A DNA stretch of 15,283 bases from NCBI GenBank assembly GCA_026770585.1, contig MU646824.1, positions 18,502-33,784 on the forward strand. Direction: 5' to 3'. The position numbers and the translations under genes are program-made. The notes beneath the pieces are model-generated. The model saw only the letters and a program-made list of their open reading frames with translations. It did no database searches and was not told the DNA's origin. This stretch comes from Baffinella frigidus (Eukaryota; Cryptophyceae; Cryptomonadales; Baffinellaceae). The stretch's first letter is position 1. Each line of letters starts with the position of its first letter. Below, piece after piece: positions 6,901 to 12,983 of this stretch.

Positions 6901-8985
6901 CTAAGCCCTAAACCCGAACCCGAAACCCAAAAACCGAAAACCCAAAACCGAGAACCGAAACAGCAGTGGGTCTAAGCTGACTCCGTTGGTGCACCAGGTG
7001 AACACGTCGTCAGAAGACAGCAAGTCAGGGTGTGAACCAATCTAAATACTCGCCCCCGCCGGGGAATCGGCTTGACGTTTCCAATTCCCTATGGGCGGAG
7101 AATTTTCACATTGAACACCCGCCGCGATGAAATCAGGTGAACACGTCCGAAGAGGGCAGCAAGTCCGGGTGTGAACCGGACGAGGCTACCGAAATCGCGC
7201 GACACGTTCTCGCATGCACCCGCCTCGAATTCAAGGTTGCTCCGCGCCCCTCAAGACTCAACCCTAGACCCTACACCCTAAACCCTAGACCCTACACCCT
7301 AAGCCTTAAATCCTAAACCCTAAACCCTAAACCCTACACCCTAAACCCTAAACCTTAAACCCTAAACCCTGAACCCTAAACTGGGATGAAACAAGCGTGC
7401 AAGACACTGACGCGAGGGACGAACAGGGTCTGATGACGATCGGCAAGCTGGGGGATCCCAACCCAGAACCCTACTTCAAGCTTCTGCACTCGTAACCCCC
7501 AAGCCCCTAACCCTCTCGAAACCCGAAACCCAAACCCCGCCATTCTTTTTGACGCACGCCCGCCCGAAGCAAGGGCACTGTTTGTGAGGATTGACCCTAG
7601 GACGGGCCCGCCTCGGGCGGCGAGAAGTCATGTATGTAGACATTAGACAATGTTAGTGTTTTCACTGTTCGCAGTTCCCCTGGCAGCGCAGCGCGGATGT
7701 ACTGTGCCCCTTGTCAGAGAGACCTTGAGTACGAGCCTGGGTTGGGGTGCAGACATATGGCGGCAATGTCGGTAGTAATGCAGGTCTTTTCGTAAGCAAG
7801 TGAGCGACTGTGGAACGTGGTTTGGCGTCAGTGACATTCATAGTAACAAAGCCACCCCCCCCTCTGGCAGGGTGCGGGGCAAGGTTGCCGCAGAACTGGG
7901 AGTGGATGAGGCGTCGCTGGAGTTGAGCATGGGCATGAGCGGCGACTACCCCCTCGCCATTCAGATGGGCAGGTCAGAGCCCTCGCGTACCAGCCACCCT
8001 CGAGTGAAGAGAGAAAAGTGCGTTGATTACGGATAGAAACCAACATGGCTGACCCGCGCAGGGTTTGTACCCGGGCGGTTCTTAATCTGAGGAAGGGGGG
8101 TTAGTACAAGCGAAATCCGATCTCTGGCTCAGAAGTGGCGTATCTGATGTAGGGTTCAGGGGATAAGGTGGGGAATGTAGTGTTTAAGGTTCAAGAATTG
8201 GGAATTAGGGTCGGGGGAGGGGTTGCTGCGGCGCAGGGTGTTTGCGGTCGAGGTCGAGGACTGGCCCGCCTCGGGGCGCGAGGTGCCGAGCAACGAGACG
8301 TGCACCCACGCCAGGCTCCTGGGTAGGGTATTCCAGGTGCGGTCTTGGAGCCATGGGTGCGTTCGTGGAGCCGTTTGCCTCTTAAAATTGACATTTTAAT
8401 ACTGTTTCCCCTCGAAAATAACTTTTGAATACCCCCCCTCAAGCTCTGCGTAGTGAGAGAGAACAGAGTGTTTATTACGGATCGAAACCAACAGGGTCAC
8501 CATTTATTCCCTTTCGGGAAGGTCTTGCAAGGCCAGGACTTACCCGTGTACTGACGACCGTGTACTGACGCAACGCGCGATGGCAGCACCAACGCGCGCG
8601 TCGGGTCCACCATCGTCGGTCCACTCAGAAGGCTACGGAGGACGCGCATTTCTCGATCTAGGGTCCTTTTCTTCCAACTGTACAGGGAATGGTCACATAC
8701 CATCCAGATATCCGGGGAGTTGGGTGCGTTGTAGCCTTTTGAGTGGGGGCATGTTGGTTCAACCGCACTTTCTTCCCTGTCCTGGCTAGTGACGCGCGCG
8801 TTGGTGCTGCCATCGCGCGTTGCGTCAGTACACGGTTAGGTCCTGGCCTTACAACAAGGCCTTCCCGAAGGGGAATAAATGGTGACCCTGTTGGTTTCGA
8901 TGGCAGCACGAACGTGCGCGTGGGGTCCACGATCTTCGGCGCGCGCCCCCCGAAAGAGCCAGCCACCCCCGACACCCCGCCGACG
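3921..8985 (+). CDS. PLPBP: PLP-binding PLP homeostasis protein (YggS/PROSC family), nine-exon conserved core
   Basis: Binds pyridoxal 5'-phosphate on a TIM-barrel fold like the N-terminal domain of alanine racemase; family members buffer and deliver PLP, with no firmly known catalysis. Exons: 3921-3997, 4250-4286, 5259-5336, 6118-6168, 6667-6795, 7137-7235, 7427-7491, 7871-7972, 8907-8985; all GT-AG, phases agree at every join, 239 residues against about 230-275 usual. The PLP-lysine motif is LVAVSKIMP with K32; then YDVGQRHFGENYVQE (exon 3), WHFIGHLQSNK (exon 4), FMVESVDS (exon 5), VNTSEEGSKSG (exon 6), GLMTIG (exon 7), ELSMGMSGDY with S198 (exon 8) and STNVRVGSTIFGAR (exons 8-9). The match is closest to plant-type proteins. 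The ATG at 3921 gives the family's normal N-terminus with no evident targeting peptide. Introns hold broken copies of exons 3, 6 and 9. The frame runs on after the core. Confidence 0.93.
4690..4830. repeat. Divergent R2 segments in PLPBP intron 2
   Basis: 4690-4760 resembles R2 in plus orientation (GATCTCAACAAG..., then ATTATCTGAGACAGAG against AACTGAGACAG). 4786-4830 resembles R2 in minus orientation (TTTGGAGCGGGAAAGATCCC, then GGGCTCACGAAATTG). Similarity is weak and edges are uncertain. They lie just before an exon-3 remnant. Confidence 0.4.
4851..4890 (+). pseudogene. Exon-3 remnant 1 of PLPBP
   Basis: CAGGTGTGTACGACGCGGGG continuing into CAGAGGCACTTCAC copies the acceptor and first half of exon 3 (5257-5297) with about nine bases lost. 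One frame still reads YDAGQRHF. Followed by unrelated sequence, no donor site. Confidence 0.75.
5034..5063 (+). pseudogene. Exon-3 remnant 2 of PLPBP
   Basis: GGGCAGTGCACTTCGGCGAG then AACACATGTG copies the middle of exon 3 (5279-5308) with a missing base that breaks the GQRHFGEN frame. Confidence 0.75.
5129..5168 (+). pseudogene. Exon-3 remnant 3 of PLPBP with its splice acceptor
   Basis: ATTTTGGGGGGGTCGGCAGG then TGAAGCAGGCTTATGG parallels the intron end and start of the functional exon (5244-5277, ATTTTGGTGGCAGGTGATGC). The acceptor CAG is kept; the coding part is lost after about 20 bases. Confidence 0.65.
5363..5495. mobile_element. 133-bp fold-back (palindromic) element
   Basis: Arms start GGACTAAAAGTGGGGTAGTT and end AACTACCGCATTTTTAGTCC; inside, GGCCTACGGTA and TACCGTAGG motifs repeat, and the centre is GGGGCCTAGGGGGTCTCC. 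The whole unit can fold into one long hairpin. Non-coding, in PLPBP intron 3 starting 27 bp after the exon 3 donor. MITE-like by structure; no target-site duplication found. Confidence 0.75.
5516..5618. repeat. Inverted R2 pair enclosing an exon-3 remnant
   Basis: Left arm TGACAGACTATTTTCAAGTT (from about 5515) pairs with CAACTTAAGAATAGTCTGCC (about 5598-5617); both resemble R2. The left arm extends into GTGGTACACATTTGTG, the reverse of R2's CGGATGTGTACCGCC. Between the arms lies the 3' part of exon 3. Confidence 0.7.
5563..5592 (+). pseudogene. Exon-3 remnant 4 of PLPBP
   Basis: GAGGAGATCTGCGATATGGC then CCCGTCAGGG copies the 3' end of exon 3 and the donor region (5311-5340, CAGGAGATCTGCGAAAAGGC). 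The AAAA to ATAT change and the shift near the donor mark it as non-functional. Confidence 0.75.
5646..6117. other. Remainder of PLPBP intron 3
   Basis: Single-copy-looking intron DNA. At about 5933-5995 there is a decayed piece of the right-side palindromic family (GCTATGGTGGTCCCTAGGAG then GGGGCG). No coding potential was recognised; the open frames lack family features and cross no convincing splice sites. Confidence 0.45.
6175..6285. mobile_element. 111-bp fold-back element touching a splice donor
   Basis: CTCTGCCCGAGTAAA at the left end pairs with TTTACTCAGGCAGAG at the right end, and GCCATA and ATTTAGAGCAG-type blocks continue the stem inwards with mismatches. It begins six bases after the exon 4 boundary (donor GT at 6169-6170). 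Confidence 0.7.
6310..6400 (-). repeat. Dispersed repeat R1, copy 1
   Basis: Minus-strand copy. The plus strand reads GGGAATACATGGTGGC, then TTGGTTTTGATCCG, then CGCACGTGTCTCTCCTG, the reverse of the R1 pattern best seen at 9671-9763. In PLPBP intron 4. Confidence 0.65.
6838..6960 (+). repeat. CCCTGAA/CCCTAAA telomere-like array, PLPBP intron 5
   Basis: Units CCCTGAA, then CCCTAAA, then drifting to ACCGAAAACC. Starts about 40 bp after the exon 5 donor. C-rich on the sense strand. Confidence 0.9.
6999..7038 (+). pseudogene. Upstream duplicate of PLPBP exon 6, ends in stop
   Basis: A CCAG acceptor followed by GTGAACACGTCGTCAGAAGA and CAGCAAGTCAGGGTGTGAAC is about 85% like the first 40 bases of the functional exon (7137-7176). 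It reads VNTSSEDSKSGCEP, then I and a TAA at 7044-7046. Use of this copy would truncate the protein. Its SSEDSK is nearer the usual family motif (NTSGEDSK in plant-type proteins) than the retained SEEGSK. Confidence 0.85.
7255..7540 (+). repeat. CCCTAAA telomere-like arrays around PLPBP exon 7
   Basis: Two patches, 7255-7385 and 7494-7540, separated by exon 7 (7427-7491). Units are mostly CCCTAAA, CCCTACA and CCCTAGA; the second patch is ragged (ACCCCCAAGCCCCTAACCC). C-rich on the sense strand. Confidence 0.9.
8005..8050 (+). repeat. Dispersed repeat R1, copy 2
   Basis: GAAGAGAGAAAAGTGCGTTG then ATTACGGATAGAAACC and AACATGGC. Starts about 33 bp into PLPBP intron 8. Confidence 0.7.
8237..8322 (+). 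CDS. Orphan exon-like segment inside PLPBP intron 8, unknown product
   Basis: Between an acceptor (GGCGCAG) and a donor (GTAGGG), one frame is open for 28 codons with protein-like composition (VEVEDWPASGREVPSNETC, then THARLL). The length is 86 nt, so including it in PLPBP would shift the frame; it is not a cassette exon of that gene. It may be a stray exon of another gene or chance. I recognise no family. Confidence 0.25.
8325..8438. mobile_element. MITE-like element R3, copy 2
   Basis: Opens AGGGTATTCC and closes TTTTGAATACCCCCCCT, with TCTTGGAGCCAT and CGTGGAGCCGTTTG inside as in copy 1 at 3537-3660. Non-coding, in PLPBP intron 8. Confidence 0.6.
8454..8521 (+). repeat. Dispersed repeat R1, copy 3, overlapping the left arm of a large inverted repeat
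   Basis: GAGAGAGAACAGAGTGTTTA then TTACGGATCGAAACCAACAG and CCATTTATTCCCTTTCGGGA, the same order as the other R1 copies. Confidence 0.75.
8481..8902. repeat. Large inverted repeat ending at the exon 9 acceptor
   Basis: Left arm 8481-8602 and right arm 8791-8902 are near-complementary for about 110-120 bases (ATCGAAACCAACAGGGTCAC against GTGACCCTGTTGGTTTCGAT; GACGCGCGCGTTGGTGCTGC against its complement). A second arm pair lies inside (CTCAGAAGGCTACG at 8624 and GTAGCCTTTTGAG at 8731). Both arms contain a copy of the exon 9 start. The right arm runs into the real acceptor GATGGCAG. Confidence 0.88.
8579..8622 (+). pseudogene. Exon-9 remnant of PLPBP in the inverted-repeat arm
   Basis: GATGGCAGCACCAACGCGCG then CGTCGGGTCCACCATCGTCG corresponds to 8899-8938 of the functional exon with few changes, giving STNARVGSTIVG. 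A shorter minus-strand copy lies at 8791-8816. Confidence 0.85.
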
Positions 8986-8987
8986 GT

Positions 8988-9262
8988 CAACCCTAACCCC
9001 CAAATCCTAGACCACACACCCCAGACCACACATCTCAGACCACACACCCCACACCCCAGACCCCAGACCACATACCCCACACCCCACACCCCACACTCCA
9101 CACCCCACACCCCACACCCCACACCCCACACCCCACACCCCACACCCCACACCCCACACCCCACACCCCACAAACCCCAAACCCCACACCCCAAACCCAA
9201 AACCCAAAACCCAAAACCCCACACCCAAAACCCAAAACCCAAATCCCAAAACCCCAAACCAG
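8988..9262 (+). repeat. ACACCCC minisatellite with telomere-like edges
   Basis: Starts as CCCTAACCCC, becomes a near-perfect 7-bp (CCCCACA)n run at about 9066-9175, then drifts to AACCCAAA. It lies between the core's last exon and the Ala/Pro-rich segment, with GT at 8986 and AG at 9261, so it reads as an intron. Long open frames across it on both strands come from the 7-bp period. Confidence 0.9.
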
Positions 9263-10821
9263 GCCGCGGCACCCCCTTCCTCTGCGGACGCCGCAAGAGT
9301 GAACTCCTCAGCTACGAAGCCTCCTTCTGCCGCGGCGCCCACGATCACTCTCGCTGCCAAGAGCGCCGACGCCAGCGCTGCTCCTGCTCCTGCTCTCGTG
9401 AGTTCCCGAGATGAAATTTATTGGATGCCCATGAAATCACGAAATCCTGGATGTTGTAGTGCGGAATCCGGAAGTCAAGCAGGGAGGGTCGGTGTCAACG
9501 TGTGTCCTCGCCTCCCGCGAACACCCTCGCATCCAAGAGCGCCGACGGCGGCGCTACTTCTCCTGTTCCGGTGAGTTCCCACGCAAGGTCGATGTCAACT
9601 TGTGTCTGCGTGTCAACTTTGGACTGTCTCAAAGTGCCGCTGGCCCTGCTCCTGCCCCGGTGAGTTCTCAAGGAGGAGAGAGAAACGTGTGCGGATGGAA
9701 TCCATTTCCATTCACGGATGGAAACCAAGATGGCCTGCATGTATTCCCATTCGCGAAGGCCTTGTACGTGTACCTAACTAGATGGAGTCGAAGAGGGAGC
9801 TAAAAAGTGAGACCTGTATGAACACCAACAGCCCCACTCGCCCGTATGCGTTTATCAAGGCTGCCCCGGGTGTGCAGTGTCTGTCCTGAAGCGGGCCTGT
9901 CTGTCCCGAGGCGGGCCGTTCTGTCCTGCGAGACACTACTGTGTGTTTTTTTCGAGGCTGCCCCGGGTGTGGCTGGGCAGCAGCGTTGTGGAGCAGCGTT
10001 GTGGTCCTACTGGTTTTGATCGTGGTGGTCATACTGGGTTCGATGCGTCACAAACGCACGTTTCTCTCGTAACAAGCGCGCGTCTCTCGCAGAGGGAGGA
10101 GAGGTGGGTGGGCAGCAGCGTTGTGGTTGCCGCTGGCGTCACCGTCGCCGCGGGTCTTCCTCCTCCCTGTCCCTCAGGGCCCCCGCCTTCACCGCTGAAA
10201 CCCCCACCCTCCATCGTGTCTCCCGGCAAAGCAATCGCCGTAAAACTATGGATTGATTGTTTTTGTGGAAAGAAAATTACTACACAACTGGATCATACTA
10301 GTAATAGTAAGGCATTTATGTAGTAACTTTTGTTGCGCCTCGAGCACTGAATCAATCCTTTGACTGAGATGAACATGGTGAGGGTGGCATCGCCTCTGGC
10401 GTCTCCGGGGGCAGCGTGGTGGTCGCCGCAGGTTCTCTCGCCTTCAGACCCTAAACCCTAATCCCTAAACCGTGAACCTTCAACCCTACATCCCTAATCC
10501 CTAATCCCTAATCCCTCATCACTAATCACTAATCACTAATCACTAATCACTAATCCCCAATCCATTATCCCTGAACCCTTATCTCTTATCCCGTATCCCT
10601 AAACCCCAAACCCCAAACCCTAAACCCTAAACCCTATATCCCAAACTCAAACCCTAAACCCCGAACCCAACCCCCCGAACCCTAAACCTCGAACCCTAAA
10701 CCCGGAACCCTACACCCGGAACCCTAAACCCGGAACCCTAAAACCTAACCCCTAAAACCGAAAACCGAAACCCGAGACAGGAGTGGCGGCGCTGGCACTG
10801 CTGCGCCTCCGCCGCGTTTAG
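9263..10821 (+). CDS. Possible C-terminal extension of PLPBP: Ala/Pro-rich linker and hydrophobic end
   Basis: Best-supported segment is 9263-9397, 45 codons rich in Ala, Ser and Pro (APTITLAAKSADASAAPAPA), in phase with exon 9 and ending in a GTGAGT donor. A mini-exon 9538-9570 repeats its end (SADGGATSPVP). Candidates 10093-10239 (GSSVVVAAGVTVAAG, then Pro-rich), 10383-10431 and 10781-10821 keep phase if joined; the last two give SGGSVVVAAG then VAALALLRLRRV and stop TAG at 10819-10821, which looks like a hydrophobic anchor with a basic tail. If real, the PLP-binding core would be tethered to a membrane. The segment at 9635-9659 breaks phase and may be decayed. Acceptors are weak, Pro/Ala-rich frames arise by chance in such DNA, and PLPBP may simply end in the 8986-9262 region. 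Confidence 0.35.
9487..9659 (+). repeat. Tandem duplication of intron plus mini-exon
   Basis: GGTCGGTGTCAACGTGTGTC (9487) is repeated as GGTCGATGTCAACTTGTGTC (9588), each followed by an Ala/Pro-coding block and GTGAGTTC. Unit is about 100 bp. Together with the end of 9263-9397, this gives three versions of the same exon end and donor. Confidence 0.7.
9671..9763 (+). repeat. Dispersed repeat R1, copy 4 (longest)
   Basis: GGAGAGAGAAACGTGTGCGG, then CACGGATGGAAACCAAGATGG, then TATTCCCATTCGCGAAGGCC. The complete order defines the family at roughly 90-100 bp. Confidence 0.75.
9858..10076. repeat. Short duplications and R1 copy 5 (minus strand)
   Basis: AGGCTGCCCCGGGTGTG occurs at about 9860 and 9954, and GGCAGCAGCGTTGTGG at about 9975 and 10111. 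The segment 10011-10076 (TGGTTTTGATCG... CAAACGCACGTTTCTCTCG) is a minus-strand R1 copy. No gene is recognised in 9764-10092. Confidence 0.55.
10446..10775 (+). repeat. Telomere-like array, CCCTAAA with CTAATCA run
   Basis: CCCTAAA and CCCTAATC units, a run of CACTAAT (about 10521-10550), then CCCAAAC and CCCGGAA variants, all with 7-bp spacing. It fills the interval between a GT at 10432 and an AG at 10779-10780. Confidence 0.92.
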
Positions 10822-10884
10822 GATTTACGGTTGGAGTTTAGTGTTGAGGGTTTAGGGTGGGTGCTGACTTGTTGTGTGAGAACC

Positions 10885-11010
10885 TACAGGGATACCTCAC
10901 TCATAAGAAACCGCCCTCCCCCTTCCCCCTATGACCACCACAGGGCCCTGGGCATAGCCATACATAGGGGCCTAGGAGGAGCCGCTTTGTTATGAGCGAG
11001 TTACCCTACA
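10885..11010. mobile_element. Palindromic element P, copy A
   Basis: Left arm ACAGGGATACCTCACTCATA then AGAAACCGCCCTCCC; right arm GGAGCCGCTTTGTTATGAGC then GAGTTACCCTACA. The most diverged full copy. Confidence 0.8.
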
Positions 11011-11147
11011 TATGTAGTCCAGGACGAGCCCGCCTTGGGGCATTTGGTCGAATGTACTCGGGGTGCACGTGCCCTCGGGAATAAACATCGGGATCCACGT
11101 GTGACGCCTCGCACGCCCAGCCCACCATCGCTATGTCTATGCACGTG

Positions 11148-11192
11148 AGAGAGAAACGTGCGTTTATTCGGATCGAAAACAGCATGGCCATG
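11148..11192 (+). repeat. Dispersed repeat R1, copy 6
   Basis: GAGAGAGAAACGTGCGTTTA then TTCGGATCGAAAAC and AGCATGGCCATG. The 11011-11147 stretch before it contains nothing recognised. Confidence 0.75.
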
Positions 11193-11325
11193 TGAGGGGC
11201 ATGACCGAGGCATGCAGGACACGTTGGGTCCCTGGTCTGTTCGCTCGAAGGTGCCCTCGATTTTGATCGCTAGCTAGCAAGGGGACCACGTGCCGACACA
11301 CCCTCGCCCTCTTCTTGGCAACAAG

Positions 11326-11456
11326 TACAGGGGTACCTCGCTCATAAGAAGCCAACCCCCCCTAGGACCCTACATGAACAGTACATGTAGTCCTATGCCT
11401 AGGGCCCTATGGTGGTCCTGGAGGGGGGGCGTTTTCTTATGAGAGAGGTAACCCTG
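11326..11456. mobile_element. Palindromic element P, copy B
   Basis: TACAGGGGTACCTCGCTCAT then AAGAAGCCAACCCC on the left; GGGGGGGCGTTTTCTTATGA then GAGAGGTAACCCTG on the right, around a GCCTAGGGCCCTATGGTGGTCC core. Confidence 0.88.
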
Positions 11457-12215
11457 GTCCATAAGCTCCATAAGCTGTATGGTCGACTGCTGCGGCCAGC
11501 TGCCTGGAACCGCTCCAGAGATCGTTAGAGGGCTGCCTCGAATCGAAAAACACGCCCCCCGTCCCAGGACAACCCTAGTGGCTATGTCTGGGCCGAAAAT
11601 GAAAAAAATAGTGAATTCACTGGGTCAAAAAAATCGTTTTTTGTGGTGGGGGGAAGTGCCGAGAAGGGCAGCAACGAGGGAGGGGGAGGAGGATGCATGC
11701 TCAAGCAATGCCATGAACCGCTTGGAAGATGTGCTGTCGGGGGGCTTCCGAGTTGAGCCTGGGCCTAGCGCCTCCCGCATCGCGGCCAGCAGCGCTCTTG
11801 CTGGTTCCATCGCTGTGAGGACCTTTGGAGGGACCGCGTTTTGGAGCTGGTGGGCCTGCTTAGAACCTTGCTGGCCCTGGATACCGCGCAAAGGAAGCTA
11901 CATACTGGCTTGGCATCGTGTTGGGTCCACGCTCGACCTCAACCGCGCCGTTCCAGGAGCATCAAGCCACCATTTTGCGCTGAGGGCCTGAAACGGACTC
12001 TTGTGCATGTCACCAGCTCGGGAAAAACGGCGAAGTACGGAGGGGGGTGCAACTTCAAGTGAATTCACTTGTAAAAAAGTGAATTCACTTGTCGAGACAT
12101 AGCTGGATAGCCACTAGGCTCTGAGGTACAGAGGCGGAGACAGTGATTTGGATGCAGCATCTTGAGATGGAGTCTCTGGCCCACAGTGGCTGCGAAACGC
12201 TCTCCTCTACACGTG
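11457..12215. other. Repeat-poor stretch with an unassigned 170-codon open frame
   Basis: The plus strand is open from an ATG at 11479 to 11991, and a shorter frame is open on the minus strand (11625-11891). Neither has recognisable domains, and codon preference does not decide between them; SALAGSIAVRTFGG on the plus strand is the most protein-like part. The palindrome GTGAATTCAC occurs at 11611, 12059 and 12079, bracketing most of it. It may be an exon, an insertion or chance. Confidence 0.25.
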
Positions 12216-12224
12216 CATGGGTGC

Positions 12225-12311
12225 CGAGAAGCTCAGAAGGCGCCGTGGCCTCCCCGGCCTACTGTAGGGTCCTAGGGGAGTGCACCTCATATGAGCGAGG
12301 TACCCCTGTAC
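12225..12311. mobile_element. Partial palindromic element P, copy C
   Basis: Right half is well kept: TGTAGGGTCCTAGGGGAGTG, then CACCTCATATGAGCGAGGTA and CCCCTGTACAG. The left half is barely recognisable. A near-identical right half begins at 12603. Confidence 0.6.
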
Positions 12312-12482
12312 AGGGGTATCTGGGCTATCCTGTAAGAGGCCAGTAGGCTCATACGCCCTACCGTAGGGCCCTCCGACCTGCCTAGGACCTCTGCGGGTCA
12401 TTTTCGTCCCGCTGGCCACTTAAGGGATAAGAAACCATAACTTAAGAACACAGACCAGATTTGGCTCCCCCGTTTTTTTAAT

Positions 12483-12535
12483 TTAGTACCAGAGGGTTGA
12501 CTTTATCTTGCGTTTAGTCAACCCTCTGGTACTAA
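12483..12535. repeat. Perfect 20-bp hairpin
   Basis: TTAGTACCAGAGGGTTGACT (12483-12502) and its exact complement AGTCAACCCTCTGGTACTAA (12516-12535) around a 13-nt loop. No U-tract or gene end next to it supports a terminator. Around it, ATAAGAAAC (12428) and TTCTTATCATAGC (12576) may be the outer arms of another P copy. Confidence 0.9.
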
Positions 12536-12602
12536 TTTAAGAAAACAGACACCGACTGATGTCGGTGCACCCGTGTTCTTATCATAGCTCAGATACCCTT
12601 GT

Positions 12603-12647
12603 GCTGTAGGGTCCTAGGGGAGTGCACTTCCCATGAGCGGCGTACAT
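12603..12647. mobile_element. Right half of a P element, apparently split by an insertion
   Basis: CTGTAGGGTCCTAGGGGAGT then GCACTTCCCATGAGCGGCGT matches the right half of copy C, stops at GTAC, and its expected end CCCCTGTAC seems to resume after 12979. Confidence 0.6.
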
Positions 12648-12648
12648 G

Positions 12649-12978
12649 TACAGCCGGTTTTTTGAGCGGGCTGGTCTGAAAAACGGTCGCCTCAAGTTTT
12701 TGAAATGGCCGGAGATCCTTACATTTCCCCTTAGGCCCAAAATTTTAAATGGCCGGGAACGATCTTGAAAAAGACTTAATTTGCTTTCAAGTTTTTTTTC
12801 ATAAAAAAAATTGCCCATTTTTTTTTCAGCCCACGGCCCCCACTCCCCGCACCTCAACTGACCCTCCCCCCCCCCCTCCCCCCGCTTGGAACCTGAAACA
12901 AAAAAAAATTAAAAATCAGGCTTGATATGACCGTTTGTACAGGTCATTTGGATCAGGCCTCTCAAAAAACTGGCTGTA
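12649..12978. mobile_element. TA-flanked non-autonomous element, about 326 bp
   Basis: Ends are CAGCCGGTTTTTTGAGCGGG and TCTCAAAAAACTGGCTG, an inverted repeat of about 30 bp with mismatches, bordered by TA on both sides (12649-12650, 12977-12978). The AT-rich interior has A and T homopolymers and no long frame in keeping with a transposase. The TA borders and size suggest a Tc1/mariner-type MITE. Confidence 0.65.
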
Positions 12979-12983
12979 CCCCT

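Noticed and set aside
3921-8985. Bacterial contamination suggested by the YggS match
   Set aside because: Nine exons with GT-AG introns and consistent phases show a nuclear gene.
8658-9414. Long open frames of over 200 codons on both strands rich in GVWGVGCG-type or TPHPTPH-type repeats
   Set aside because: They are read-through of the 7-bp CCCCACA minisatellite; only the PLPBP exon 9 part on the plus strand is real coding sequence.
12483-12535. A transcription terminator
   Set aside because: The hairpin is perfect but there is no adjacent gene end or U-tract, and the organism is a eukaryote.
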